Below the pieces are notes generated by a model. That model was not told the origin of the DNA. It ran no database searches and saw only the letters and a list, made by a program, of their open reading frames with translations. The translations under genes were made by a program, and so were the position numbers. From Desulfamplus sp. (GTDB lineage Bacteria > Desulfobacterota > Desulfobacteria > Desulfobacterales > Desulfobacteraceae), in contig JADFYT010000097.1 in NCBI GenBank assembly GCA_015232935.1, positions 1 through 8,151 of the forward strand: a stretch of 8,151 nt of DNA. The letters run 5' to 3'. This document shows positions 1-7,353 of the stretch, piece by piece (position 1 is the first letter of the stretch; every line of letters starts with the position of its first letter).

Positions 1-1
1 T

Positions 2-1087
2 ATCGGATTGGCCTGGATCGGTATCATGGAGGTGATTCAGATTAATTTAGAGGGGCACACACCGGAATCAACAGATCCATTTTTTGTATTGCTGATTGCG
101 TTCTGGCTCAAAAGCTTCAGGGATATAAAGTACAGGCCGGAAATAAGGGATCCTTCAGCAAGAGGCAAAGAAGAGTATTTTGATAAAAAGACAAGACAGC
201 CAAGTCCAACAACTACTGAAAAAGATTCGTCTCCACAGAATCAGAAAATAAAATCAGAGGTTGATTCACAGATTTTAGACGACCGGACACAGGCTCATCC
301 GGAAACTAACCAGCAGACAATGGATCAGGAAGATATTGGGCATATGCCTGTACTGCCAGTTGAAAACTCCGTGTCTCAAACAATGCTTCAAACTCCGTCT
401 GGCCAGACACAGGAAAGAGCGTTTCAAAGGGCAGAAGAAAGAGTTCAGCCTATTGAAGGCGTCAACATCCCAACCGGGCAACCGATTACAGAGCAAACAC
501 AAATATTTGACCCGATTCCAACGGAATCTTCCTCAGGCACAGTAACAGGCAGTATCGGAACTGATGAACATGATACAGTACAAACTTCAGCTTCAGTTGG
601 ATCCGCACAGATTACAGCAACCAGGTTTTACCCTCAACTTTCAGTTACAGCCATATTCTATTTTTCTGTCTGGGCAGTTATTGTCCTGTTATTGTACTGG
701 TTTCCTTACGATTTTATACCAGATAAAGAGATGATCCAGGAGCAACTGAATAATTTCAATTTCATACCGTTCTATACCTACTATGAAAACGGCATCTATT
801 ATGCACTTATACAGATTTTAGGGGCAATGTTTTTCTTTATGCCTAATGGAGTTATACTTTCTTACTTTATTAAAGGCGGAAGGCTTTTTGAACCTCATGT
901 GAATCGTGTCATCATGCTTTCATGGTTTTTAGCGGTGTTTGGCGTTGCGGGATTGGTGGAGCTGGGGCAGTTTTTTTTGCCGGAAAGAGTACCTGACATG
1001 ACAGATATTCTTATAGGAAGTGCGGGGAGTTGGTTTGGTTTTTTTATTTCAAAACAACTGTATATCCAACCAACGGGCGGGGAATAG
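2..1087 (+). CDS. Multi-unit VanZ-like membrane protein, 5' end outside window
   Basis: The reading frame is open from base 2, so the gene starts upstream; the TTG at 8 lies inside a VanZ motif and is not the start. Residues are counted from that codon. Residues 8-23 carry the end of one VanZ-like unit (E8, Q11, H17, D23), then one membrane segment to about 36. Residues about 44-205 form a hydrophilic linker rich in Gln, Thr, Ser and Pro, probably disordered. Residues about 212-352 are a complete VanZ-like unit: a membrane segment, a WFPYDF motif, a segment with Pro279, and the signature E318-Q321-R327-D333 followed by a Gly-rich last helix. VanZ proteins are inner-membrane proteins; the founder gives low-level teicoplanin resistance, but most relatives have no known function. 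The downstream gene is a paralog 20 nt away, so the two are probably co-transcribed. By analogy the missing N-terminus may hold further units. The VanZ assignment is firm; the biochemical role is unknown. Confidence 0.85.
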   Translation: MGLAWIGIMEVIQINLEGHTPESTDPFFVLLIAFWLKSFRDIKYRPEIRDPSARGKEEYFDKKTRQPSPTTTEKDSSPQNQKIKSEVDSQILDDRTQAHPETNQQTMDQEDIGHMPVLPVENSVSQTMLQTPSGQTQERAFQRAEERVQPIEGVNIPTGQPITEQTQIFDPIPTESSSGTVTGSIGTDEHDTVQTSASVGSAQITATRFYPQLSVTAIFYFSVWAVIVLLLYWFPYDFIPDKEMIQEQLNNFNFIPFYTYYENGIYYALIQILGAMFFFMPNGVILSYFIKGGRLFEPHVNRVIMLSWFLAVFGVAGLVELGQFFLPERVPDMTDILIGSAGSWFGFFISKQLYIQPTGGE

Positions 1088-1108
1088 AATAGAGGCGAAT
1101 AGAATAGA
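1082..1108 (+). repeat. 15-bp-period tandem repeat at the VanZ gene junction
   Basis: The 12-mer GAATAGAATAGA occurs at 1082-1093 and again at 1097-1108, a period of 15 nt. The first copy holds the TAG stop of the upstream gene, and the last base of the second copy is the A of the downstream ATG (1108-1110). The unit is itself made of GAATA pentamers. The only Shine-Dalgarno-like sequence for the downstream gene is AGAGG (1091-1095), about 12 nt before the ATG, which is longer than usual. The repeat probably arose by slippage. Confidence 0.8.
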
Positions 1109-2508
1109 TGAGAAATTTCAAATATCACGATTACAGAACAGACATTATTATATCTGTTCTGTTTATTTTATATCTTTTGTTCATAGTTTACGGCAGCCTG
1201 GTTCCATTCAATTTTCAGCATATTACACTTCACGATGCCTGGGATAAATTTCAGAAGCTGCGGTTTATCGGAATTGATGATATTTCCAGGACAGACTGGG
1301 CTACTAACATCATGCTTGGGATTCCGGCAGGTTTTTTAGGAATGGCTGTTTTCTACAGGGTTACAGGCTTCACAGCTATTTTTTTAGCCGCAAGCTCTGT
1401 TTTGACGGTCTGTATAGCCACAAGCTGGACTGCTGAATTTCTCCAGCTTTTTTTCTCGTCCAGAGTACCGTCCATAAATGATATTGTTGCCCAGGCAATA
1501 GGGGAGGGAGTTGGTATAATATGCTGGCTGATCTCAGGGAAAAAAGTAATTAATGGCCTGGCAAGTTTTTTCAGGACACACTCCTTGTCATCCAAACTTC
1601 AATTTCTCTTCTGGAGTTATCTTTCACTTATTATTCTTTACAATATAATGCCACTTGATCTCTCTTTGAGTCCCGTGGAAATCTACCGCAAATGGCAAAC
1701 AGGCCACATCAATCTTGTTCCATTTGGTTTTCATGTCAAAAGCTTATCTCAATTGTTATATAACACTCTCACAGACATTCTGACATGGATTCCGCTCGCT
1801 TTTTATCTGGCACGATATGAGGGTTTTTCTGTAACTCGTTCAACTGCGATGATTCTTATGATTGCCTTTGCCATCGAAGGGATTCAACTTCTGATTATCA
1901 GCAGAATCAGCGACATCACAGACATTATAACTGCCTTGACAGGAGGATTTACAGGTTCTGTGGCCGGAAGAGTGCTCATGACAGAAAAAAAATCACCGGA
2001 TAGAGCAGCCCTGAATGACAACACCCCACAACAGAAGAGGAGGTTCTCATACACACATCTGTTGATAGCAATTATATTATTTACTCTCTGGACCGGAATT
2101 ATCCTTGCTGTTTACTGGTTTCCCTTTAATTTCGTAGTCGATAAAAGCATGATCAAGGAGCAACTGCACAACTTAAGCCTTATTCCATTTAAAAACTACC
2201 AGATTACCGGTATCTTTAACGCCATTACCCAGCTTTTCAGAAAAAGCCTGTTTTTTATTCCAGGTGGTATTATTCTCTCATGGTTTATCAAAGGGGGTGA
2301 TAAATATTCGCCCCATATTAACCTTGCAATCATGGCATTATGGTTTTCAGCAGTGTGTGCAGTTGCAGGAATTGCCGAGCTGGGGCAGTTTTTTTTGCCG
2401 GACAAGGTACCGGATCTGACGGATATTATGATAGGGTGTATAGGAGCCTGGGCTGGATTCTTTTTTTCTAAGCAGTTATATCAAACTGCCACTTTTCAAA
2501 AACGATAG
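1108..2508 (+). CDS. Three-unit tandem VanZ-like membrane protein
   Basis: This 466-aa protein is much longer than a typical VanZ protein of 120-200 aa because it contains three VanZ-like units in a row. Unit 1 (about 12-145) has YGSLVPF, a GIPAG segment and E110-Q113-R119-D125. Unit 2 (about 165-290) has NLVPF, WIPLAF and E257-Q260-R266-D272. Unit 3 (about 316-458) has WFPFNF, LIPF, FIPGG and E424-Q427-K433-D439. The spacing within the signature is identical in all three units. A polar stretch of about 20 residues (291-312) separates units 2 and 3. Several hydrophobic segments per unit predict a polytopic inner-membrane protein. Unit 3 is about 58% identical, without gaps, to the last unit of the gene just upstream, so the pair arose by duplication. 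The ATG at 1108 is chosen because it follows the upstream stop by 20 nt and precedes the first membrane segment. Its place beside polysaccharide genes suggests an envelope or glycan role, which is inference. Confidence 0.88.
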   Translation: MRNFKYHDYRTDIIISVLFILYLLFIVYGSLVPFNFQHITLHDAWDKFQKLRFIGIDDISRTDWATNIMLGIPAGFLGMAVFYRVTGFTAIFLAASSVLTVCIATSWTAEFLQLFFSSRVPSINDIVAQAIGEGVGIICWLISGKKVINGLASFFRTHSLSSKLQFLFWSYLSLIILYNIMPLDLSLSPVEIYRKWQTGHINLVPFGFHVKSLSQLLYNTLTDILTWIPLAFYLARYEGFSVTRSTAMILMIAFAIEGIQLLIISRISDITDIITALTGGFTGSVAGRVLMTEKKSPDRAALNDNTPQQKRRFSYTHLLIAIILFTLWTGIILAVYWFPFNFVVDKSMIKEQLHNLSLIPFKNYQITGIFNAITQLFRKSLFFIPGGIILSWFIKGGDKYSPHINLAIMALWFSAVCAVAGIAELGQFFLPDKVPDLTDIMIGCIGAWAGFFFSKQLYQTATFQKR

Positions 2509-2512
2509 AGTT

Positions 2513-2914
2513 CTATGATCGACCGTACATCTTGTGGTGAGATTTTCTTGCAATAAAAAAGAGAATGGTGCCGCAAAAAGCACCTGCACCATCAAGATAG
2601 ATATCAATCAGACTTCCATATCTACCCGGAACAAAGGTTTGGTGCAGTTCATCAAGGCATCCATATGAGATGGTGAGAAAAAGGGTCATAAGCACCATTT
2701 TTTTATTGCTGAAATGCTGCTTTGCAAATGACCGATTCCATAAAAAGGCGAGCATCCCGTAAAGGGGGATGTGAAGGAGGTTCTGGAGGGTGGGGTCAAG
2801 ATTTGTTAAAAAAGTTCCCGGAACTCTGCCGTCCATGGGAATGGAGGATTCTATAAAGATAATGAGCATTAAAGTCAAAGGTGCAGAATGATTTTTCAAG
2901 ATTTTTATAAACAC
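2513..2914 (-). CDS. Small single-unit VanZ family protein
   Basis: A 133-aa protein of normal VanZ length with about four hydrophobic segments (roughly 12-26, 44-62, 72-88 and 104-122). The conserved H48 and Y52 lie in the second segment. The signature E89-Q92-R98-D104 appears as DELHQ, then GR, then IDIYLDGAG. The start is GTG (2912-2914); GGAG lies 9 nt before it, and translation from here overlaps the 3' end of the glycosyltransferase gene by 10 nt, so translational coupling is likely. VanZ proteins of this size are often found in exopolysaccharide and exosortase loci, but their reaction is not known. The gene is last in its row; its stop codon is only 4 nt from the stop of the convergent three-unit VanZ gene. 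Its E/Q/R/D spacing matches the larger proteins, although the rest of the sequence is clearly different, so it is not a recent copy of them. Confidence 0.88.
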   Translation of the reverse strand: MFIKILKNHSAPLTLMLIIFIESSIPMDGRVPGTFLTNLDPTLQNLLHIPLYGMLAFLWNRSFAKQHFSNKKMVLMTLFLTISYGCLDELHQTFVPGRYGSLIDIYLDGAGAFCGTILFFIARKSHHKMYGRS

Positions 2915-4095
2915 AGAGATTTGCTCCGATTTACAGTATTTTCAAAAACATCCCTAACCTCTTTTGCAACACTCTGCCATGTTCTGCCTGCAACATGACT
3001 TCTTATTTTGTTTCTATCCCAATCTCTATTCAAGGCCATCAATAGAGCATCACTGATGGAGTCTGCGTTTCTATCCATAAGCATTCCCACATCAGGAGAT
3101 GTGATAATCTCCGGAGCTCCCCAAACATTGGTAGCAACAACAGGGGTACCGCACGCCATTGACTCCATTATGACATTTGCCCAGCCTTCACGGGAACTTG
3201 CAAGACAGGAGATATCAGCCGCATTATACCATTTTGTGAGCTCATGGTTTGGAATGTGACCCAGAAGTGTAATATGATCCTCCAAATCAAACTCGGAAAT
3301 CAATTTTTCAAGATATTGCCGTTTTTCTCCCTTGCCTGCAATATACAAATGGACATCGGGCTGATGCTTGACAATATGCTGCATAGCGTCAATAACAATA
3401 TGGTGTCCTTTAAGCAAATTAAGACTTCCCACAGATAAAATCATTTTTTTATCCGTATTAACAGATAGCAGTTTTCTTGCTTTTTTTCGCTGAATCAGGT
3501 CAAATTTACTAATATCAATTCCATTGGGTATTACAGCTATCCTTTTGCCACCCAGCCTCATCATAGCATCCCGTAAAGAGCTGCAGACAGATATAATTTG
3601 ATCCGCATTTTTTAGTGTAGTCTGAATCATTAGTTTTATAGTTCTGAATGCAGGAAAAGTATGTATGTCCGAACCCCTTGCAGAAATCACAAAAGTTTTT
3701 TTGAACATTCGTCCAAGAAGCATACCGGCAAATCCATCAGGATAGACGTAGTGAACATCAAGCAGATCAAAATCAAACTCTTTCCTGATTTGATTTATAG
3801 TCCTGACAGATCCTAAAAACATAAGCAAACCATGCAACGACATACTGACCTTTGGCAGTAAAAAATAGCGGGGATGATAGACATGAATTCCGTCCATCTC
3901 CTCGTATTTGCTAATTTGAGAATATTGATACCATTGATTTAAAAACTTCCATGGTGGACAATAGGGCACGGGAGCAACAACCCTAACCTGGCAATCATCA
4001 AGTGCCGCAACATTGAACATCCTGTTTTTAATAAAAATGGCATTATCAGGATTTAAATGGTTGGGAAACAGGGAAGTAAAAACAAGTATTTTCAT
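2905..4095 (-). CDS. GT4 family glycosyltransferase
   Basis: A 396-aa protein with the two-domain GT-B layout of retaining GT4 enzymes, which transfer a sugar from a nucleotide-sugar donor to a growing glycan on the cytoplasmic side of the membrane. The N-terminus (MKILVFTSLFPN) and the region around 113-145 (DVHYVYPDG, then ARGSDIH) match the acceptor-side domain of this family. IPNGID at 189-194 marks the domain junction. The C-terminal donor domain shows VGSLNLLKG (222-230) with K229, and the EX7E motif with E303 and E311 in REGWANVIMES. The donor and acceptor sugars cannot be read from the sequence. ATG at 4093-4095 is 6 nt after the amidotransferase stop; its GGGAG is 14 nt away, so re-initiation by ribosomes leaving the upstream gene is plausible. 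The 3' end overlaps the small VanZ gene by 10 nt. The gene looks intact. Confidence 0.92.
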   Translation of the reverse strand: MKILVFTSLFPNHLNPDNAIFIKNRMFNVAALDDCQVRVVAPVPYCPPWKFLNQWYQYSQISKYEEMDGIHVYHPRYFLLPKVSMSLHGLLMFLGSVRTINQIRKEFDFDLLDVHYVYPDGFAGMLLGRMFKKTFVISARGSDIHTFPAFRTIKLMIQTTLKNADQIISVCSSLRDAMMRLGGKRIAVIPNGIDISKFDLIQRKKARKLLSVNTDKKMILSVGSLNLLKGHHIVIDAMQHIVKHQPDVHLYIAGKGEKRQYLEKLISEFDLEDHITLLGHIPNHELTKWYNAADISCLASSREGWANVIMESMACGTPVVATNVWGAPEIITSPDVGMLMDRNADSISDALLMALNRDWDRNKIRSHVAGRTWQSVAKEVRDVFENTVNRSKSLCL

Positions 4096-4101
4096 AAGAT
4101 A

Positions 4102-5997
4102 TTATCTATCTCCCACAAATTTTTCATGCCAGAGATTAAAAATCATAACAGCCCATAAAGGTGATGACCAGTTCATTATTAATGACTGATGTTCCTTCCA
4201 GATTTTTTCGAGAAAAGCCCTGTTAAAATAAATATCAGTTGCAGGACTTTCAAAAATCAATCTTTCAGAATATGCTTTCAAGTCTTTTCTCAGCCACTCC
4301 AGAATCGGGACTGAAAATCCCATTTTTTTTCTGTAAAGGATATCATCCGGCAGATATGATTTAAGGGCTTTTTTAAAGATATGCTTCCCTTCTCTTCTCT
4401 TCAATTTAAGATCATAAGGAATTTTAGCCACATATTCCATAAACTTGTGATCCAGTATTGGACAGCGGACTTCCAGCGAAACCGCCATGCTGGCTCTGTC
4501 AACCTTGGTTAAAATATCATCACAAAGATAGGTTTTAATATCCAGGTACTGAATTTTTGACAGATGATCTTCAGCAGGTGCATTATCATAAATCTTATAA
4601 AAAAGTTCCCTTGAGTCATACCCTGAAATTTTACTGGCAATTGCAGGGTTCAAGAGTTGAGACTTTATACCTTCATCTATGGCTGAAACAGAAAAATAAT
4701 AGGCAGACACCGGATCTCTGCCCACATTTGATATAAAAGTTTTTCCTCTAAAGATCTGCGGCAGATAGTCTGCTTTGGGGTATAGTCTGCCAATAGCTTC
4801 AAAAAAAGAAGAACCTGCAAACGCTGGAAACAGATTTCTAACCCTGTTTTCCATCATATCAAAAGAATACCGCCTGTAACCGGCAAAATTTTCGTCTCCG
4901 CCATCGCCGGAAAGGGCAACTGTCACATTATTTCGTGCCATTTGTGATACATAGTAGGTTGGAACAGACGATGAGTCGGCAAAGGGTTCATCATAGTGCC
5001 AGGCAAGTTTTTCAATAACAGAAATTGCATCCGGAGTAACCTCCATTTCATGCGGGTCTGTATTAAAAAGTGCGGCAACTTTTCTTGCATGGAGAATTTC
5101 ATTGTATTTTGAAACTCCAAAAGAGATTGAACTTGTTTTGACCGGATCAGGAGATATTTTTGACATCATTCCAACCACCGCAGATGAGTCAATTCCTCCT
5201 GAAAGAAAAGCACCCAAAGGAACCTCGCTGATCATTCTGATCCTGGTAGCCTCTTCAAGATTTTCAAGAAGCCCCTCCATCATACGAGATTCAGACGGCC
5301 ATATCCCTGGCGTAAAATCAAGATCCCAGTAGGACTTTATGGAAAAAGAATTTCTGGTTATGACTGCAAAATGGGCTGGCGGGATTTTCCTGACAGATTC
5401 AAAAATGGTTTTAGGACAAGGTATGTAACGTAAAGATATATAGTCAGCAAGTGCAGTTAGATCAATTTTCCTTGCAATCCCCTCTGATGCAAGAATCGCT
5501 TTTAATTCAGATGCAAATACAAGCGTTTGATCATCAAGAAAATAATACAGAGGTTTTTTTCCAACCCTGTCTCTGGCAAGTATCAACTGCTGTCTATTCT
5601 CATCCCATATTGTAAATGCGAACATTCCCCGAAGCATAGCAATAGCGTCAGTACCCCACTCTTCATACGCATGAACTATGGCTTCTGTATCAGAATTGGT
5701 TCTGAAACTGTGACCTTTGTTTTCAAGCTCTTTTTTCAGATCCTGAAAATTATAGATCTCTCCATTGAATGTAATCCAGATGGAATGGTCTTCATTGGAT
5801 AATGGCTGCTGCCCTGATGCAAGATCAATGATGCTCAACCGTCTATGAGCAAGTCCGACATTTCCATTATTGCTCTCATTAATATAAAAACCATCTTCGT
5901 CAGGCCCCCTGTGGACAATAGTGGATGCCATGCGTTTCAAGAGATTTTTATCAACCATTCTATCAGTACGGTTGTATATACCGGCTATTCCGCACAA
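4102..5997 (-). CDS. Asparagine-synthase-like amidotransferase, exosortase A-associated type
   Basis: A 631-aa class II glutamine amidotransferase fused to an ATP-dependent synthetase domain. The glutaminase half shows the nucleophile Cys2, HRGPD (29-33), HRRLSIID (51-58) and FNGEIYN (77-83). The synthetase half shows the ATP-binding loop SGGIDSS (266-272), LSGDGGDE (362-369), and conserved KVDRASMA (498-505) and CPILDH (512-517). The length and details such as YIPCPKTIFE (191-200) fit the exosortase A system-associated amidotransferase 1 group rather than housekeeping asparagine synthetase B. Such enzymes are thought to amidate a carboxyl group on a sugar or lipid-linked glycan, with ammonia from glutamine. 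The start is TTG (5995-5997): no ATG fits, Cys must be residue 2 to be the N-terminal nucleophile, and AGGAAGG lies about 10 nt upstream. It heads a row with the glycosyltransferase and VanZ genes. The enzyme class is firm; the substrate is unknown. Confidence 0.93.
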   Translation of the reverse strand: MCGIAGIYNRTDRMVDKNLLKRMASTIVHRGPDEDGFYINESNNGNVGLAHRRLSIIDLASGQQPLSNEDHSIWITFNGEIYNFQDLKKELENKGHSFRTNSDTEAIVHAYEEWGTDAIAMLRGMFAFTIWDENRQQLILARDRVGKKPLYYFLDDQTLVFASELKAILASEGIARKIDLTALADYISLRYIPCPKTIFESVRKIPPAHFAVITRNSFSIKSYWDLDFTPGIWPSESRMMEGLLENLEEATRIRMISEVPLGAFLSGGIDSSAVVGMMSKISPDPVKTSSISFGVSKYNEILHARKVAALFNTDPHEMEVTPDAISVIEKLAWHYDEPFADSSSVPTYYVSQMARNNVTVALSGDGGDENFAGYRRYSFDMMENRVRNLFPAFAGSSFFEAIGRLYPKADYLPQIFRGKTFISNVGRDPVSAYYFSVSAIDEGIKSQLLNPAIASKISGYDSRELFYKIYDNAPAEDHLSKIQYLDIKTYLCDDILTKVDRASMAVSLEVRCPILDHKFMEYVAKIPYDLKLKRREGKHIFKKALKSYLPDDILYRKKMGFSVPILEWLRKDLKAYSERLIFESPATDIYFNRAFLEKIWKEHQSLIMNWSSPLWAVMIFNLWHEKFVGDR

Positions 5998-6007
5998 TGT
6001 TTCTATA

Positions 6008-6014
6008 CCTTCCT
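6008..6014 (-). promoter_or_regulatory. Shine-Dalgarno sequence that fixes the TTG start of the amidotransferase
   Basis: Read on the minus strand, AGGAAGG lies 10 nt before the TTG at 5995-5997. It supports initiation at this unusual codon, which in turn gives the required Met-Cys-Gly-Ile N-terminus after which Met is removed to expose Cys2. Confidence 0.7.
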
Positions 6015-6108
6015 GAAAAATACAAAATTATGAAATCAACCATTTTAAAGCTTGATAGACCGTACTCATATACTCTGCAAAATAATCTATCAAAAGATTG
6101 GTAAATAT

Positions 6109-6127
6109 CCTGGTCATTACGACCAAG
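6109..6127 (-). other. Small hairpin in the gap between sulfotransferase and amidotransferase genes
   Basis: TGGTC (6111-6115) and GACCA (6121-6125) form a 5-bp inverted repeat around a 5-nt loop; the flanking CC and GG can pair if one base is bulged. It lies about 40 nt after the sulfotransferase stop. No clear T-run follows on either strand, so it is a weak candidate for a terminator or a transcript end. The 167-nt gap around it (5998-6164) contains no gene that I can see. Confidence 0.3.
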
Positions 6128-6164
6128 GTTTCTACGTTAGACTAAAATAAGATCATTACGGATA

Positions 6165-7154
6165 TCAATCTTCCCAGTTATGAATCAGCGGAGAATCCTT
6201 CACAATCTCATTAATTTGATTATAATATTCTCTTGATAATTTTTTTTTCCATTTAGTCACGTCAACATTTTGTTTTCTATAAACTCCAAAATAGCCAGTT
6301 GATAAAATCCTGCTGATTAAAGGAGGTTTTATCTCACCCGTTGATTGCTTTAAAAATTTTTGAATCTCCGGCGAAAACGGACACGACAAAAAAGAACAGA
6401 TATTCTTGACGACATCCCAAGGATTCCTAACTAAATCTTCATACAAAACCATATGAATAGATGGGTTTGTATGACTTTCCCAATAGGCACTCTCACACTC
6501 GATTCTCCACAACAGTGACCTTTTTTGAATATCTGACATTGACAATATATCACTTTTGTTAATAGGGTTCTTCTGAAAAAATATTGAGTTTTGCCGTTCA
6601 GCGATTCTTCTTAAATCCTCGCCGTCCATCGCCATTTTTTTATGTTGAAACATAGATGTAATTGTAGCATATGGATTTCTAACAATATATACAATCTTAA
6701 TACTATGAAAAGCATTTTTTAAACATGAAAGATTTGATGACTGATTCACGCTCTTCCAAACAACATTAACCTTCTCATTTTTTTTAAACAAAAAAGGAGG
6801 TAATCGCAGGTTAAGGCATAAGCGAGATGAAAAAAATTTATATATTGCGGCAAAGATCCAATATAGCGTGTAGGGGACATTGCAGTATTGTTTTTTAAAA
6901 AAGGGGAATGTCATCAAATTACAATGCACCATATCTACTACTTCTTGCAAAGCCTTTTTATAGAGTATGTATTCATTCTTATTATCTTCCAAATTTGAGC
7001 AATGTGATACTTTACCAAATTTAAGGTCTGAATAAATTCTCTTATCAGGCTCAGAAACAAACAAAACATTTGGTAACGCGTCCAGAATCTTTGCCAACCA
7101 TGTTGTGCCGGATCTTGAAAAACCGCAAACTAAAATTAATTCTTTGTATTCCAT
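6165..7154 (-). CDS. PAPS-dependent sulfotransferase family protein
   Basis: A 329-aa protein (from ATG 7152-7154) of the cytosolic-type sulfotransferase fold, which moves sulfate from PAPS to a hydroxyl or amino group. The 5'-phosphosulfate loop is near the N-terminus: CGFSRSGTTWL, residues 10-20. The 3'-phosphate motif is IVRNPYATITS (157-167). A later YEDLVRNP (238-245) and a C-terminal KWKKKLS (301-307) are also typical of the family. The frame stays open to an ATG at 7253, but that version adds 33 residues ahead of the usual N-terminus and would place a good promoter inside the gene. The chosen start is directly preceded by a purine-rich GGGGGGAGGGAG tract; another ATG at 7172 is possible but lacks such a tract. 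Its GC content is about 30% in sampled lines, against 43-45% in sampled asnB lines, suggesting transfer. In this setting its target is probably a surface polysaccharide, but a lipid or small molecule cannot be excluded. Confidence 0.9.
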   Translation of the reverse strand: MEYKELILVCGFSRSGTTWLAKILDALPNVLFVSEPDKRIYSDLKFGKVSHCSNLEDNKNEYILYKKALQEVVDMVHCNLMTFPFFKKQYCNVPYTLYWIFAAIYKFFSSRLCLNLRLPPFLFKKNEKVNVVWKSVNQSSNLSCLKNAFHSIKIVYIVRNPYATITSMFQHKKMAMDGEDLRRIAERQNSIFFQKNPINKSDILSMSDIQKRSLLWRIECESAYWESHTNPSIHMVLYEDLVRNPWDVVKNICSFLSCPFSPEIQKFLKQSTGEIKPPLISRILSTGYFGVYRKQNVDVTKWKKKLSREYYNQINEIVKDSPLIHNWED

Positions 7155-7192
7155 CTCCCTCCCCCCGTTCATTGGATCAAACACACAAAAAA

Positions 7193-7220
7193 ATTGTGAA
7201 AATAACCCCGTGTGTGTCAA
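7193..7220 (-). promoter_or_regulatory. Candidate sigma-70 promoter for the sulfotransferase gene
   Basis: On the minus strand a perfect TTGACA (-35, 7215-7220) is followed after 16 nt by CACAAT (-10, 7193-7198; four of six consensus bases). Transcription would start near 7186, about 32 nt before the preferred ATG at 7152-7154. This placement argues against the longer 362-residue reading that begins at 7253. The rest of the gap between the sulfotransferase and the transposase remnant (7155-7353) shows no gene. Confidence 0.5.
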
Positions 7221-7353
7221 CGGCCAAAATAAATGACCCCAGGGCAATAGCATGAAATTGTAATGATATAAGCGTTCCTATTTCATTTGTGTAAAATCAA
7301 CTTTATGTTTTTCTGAATTGATAATTTACCGTGGAAATCAATACCTTCGCCAA

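Noticed and set aside
2505..2516. ATAGA-GT-TCTAT inverted repeat containing both convergent stop codons as a bidirectional terminator
   Set aside because: The 2-nt loop is too small, the stem is AT-rich and only 5 bp, and no T-run follows on either strand.
2905..4095. Reading the glycosyltransferase as a specific named enzyme of polysaccharide synthesis
   Set aside because: GT4 motifs are clear but donor and acceptor specificity cannot be read from the sequence, so no gene symbol is given.
5527..5802. Open frame of 91 codons on the plus strand opposite the amidotransferase
   Set aside because: It lies wholly opposite a strongly conserved gene and shows no recognisable domain or ribosome-binding site; it is a shadow frame.
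4102..5997. Calling the amidotransferase asnB, a housekeeping asparagine synthetase
   Set aside because: The length, motif variants and glycan-gene neighbours fit the polysaccharide-associated amidotransferase group better.
6067..6093. Minus-strand TTGATA-N15-TATATG as a promoter for the amidotransferase row
   Set aside because: The 15-nt spacer is short and the region is AT-rich, so such matches are expected by chance. A promoter for this row may exist in the gap but I cannot place it.
7181..7217. ACACACA and TGTGTGT inverted repeat flanking the sulfotransferase promoter as an operator
   Set aside because: The arms are simple dinucleotide runs with a long AT-rich spacer and could arise by chance.
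7155..7253. 33-residue N-terminal extension of the sulfotransferase from the ATG at 7253
   Set aside because: The PAPS loop normally lies close to the N-terminus, no ribosome-binding site precedes this ATG, and the TTGACA promoter would fall inside the extension.
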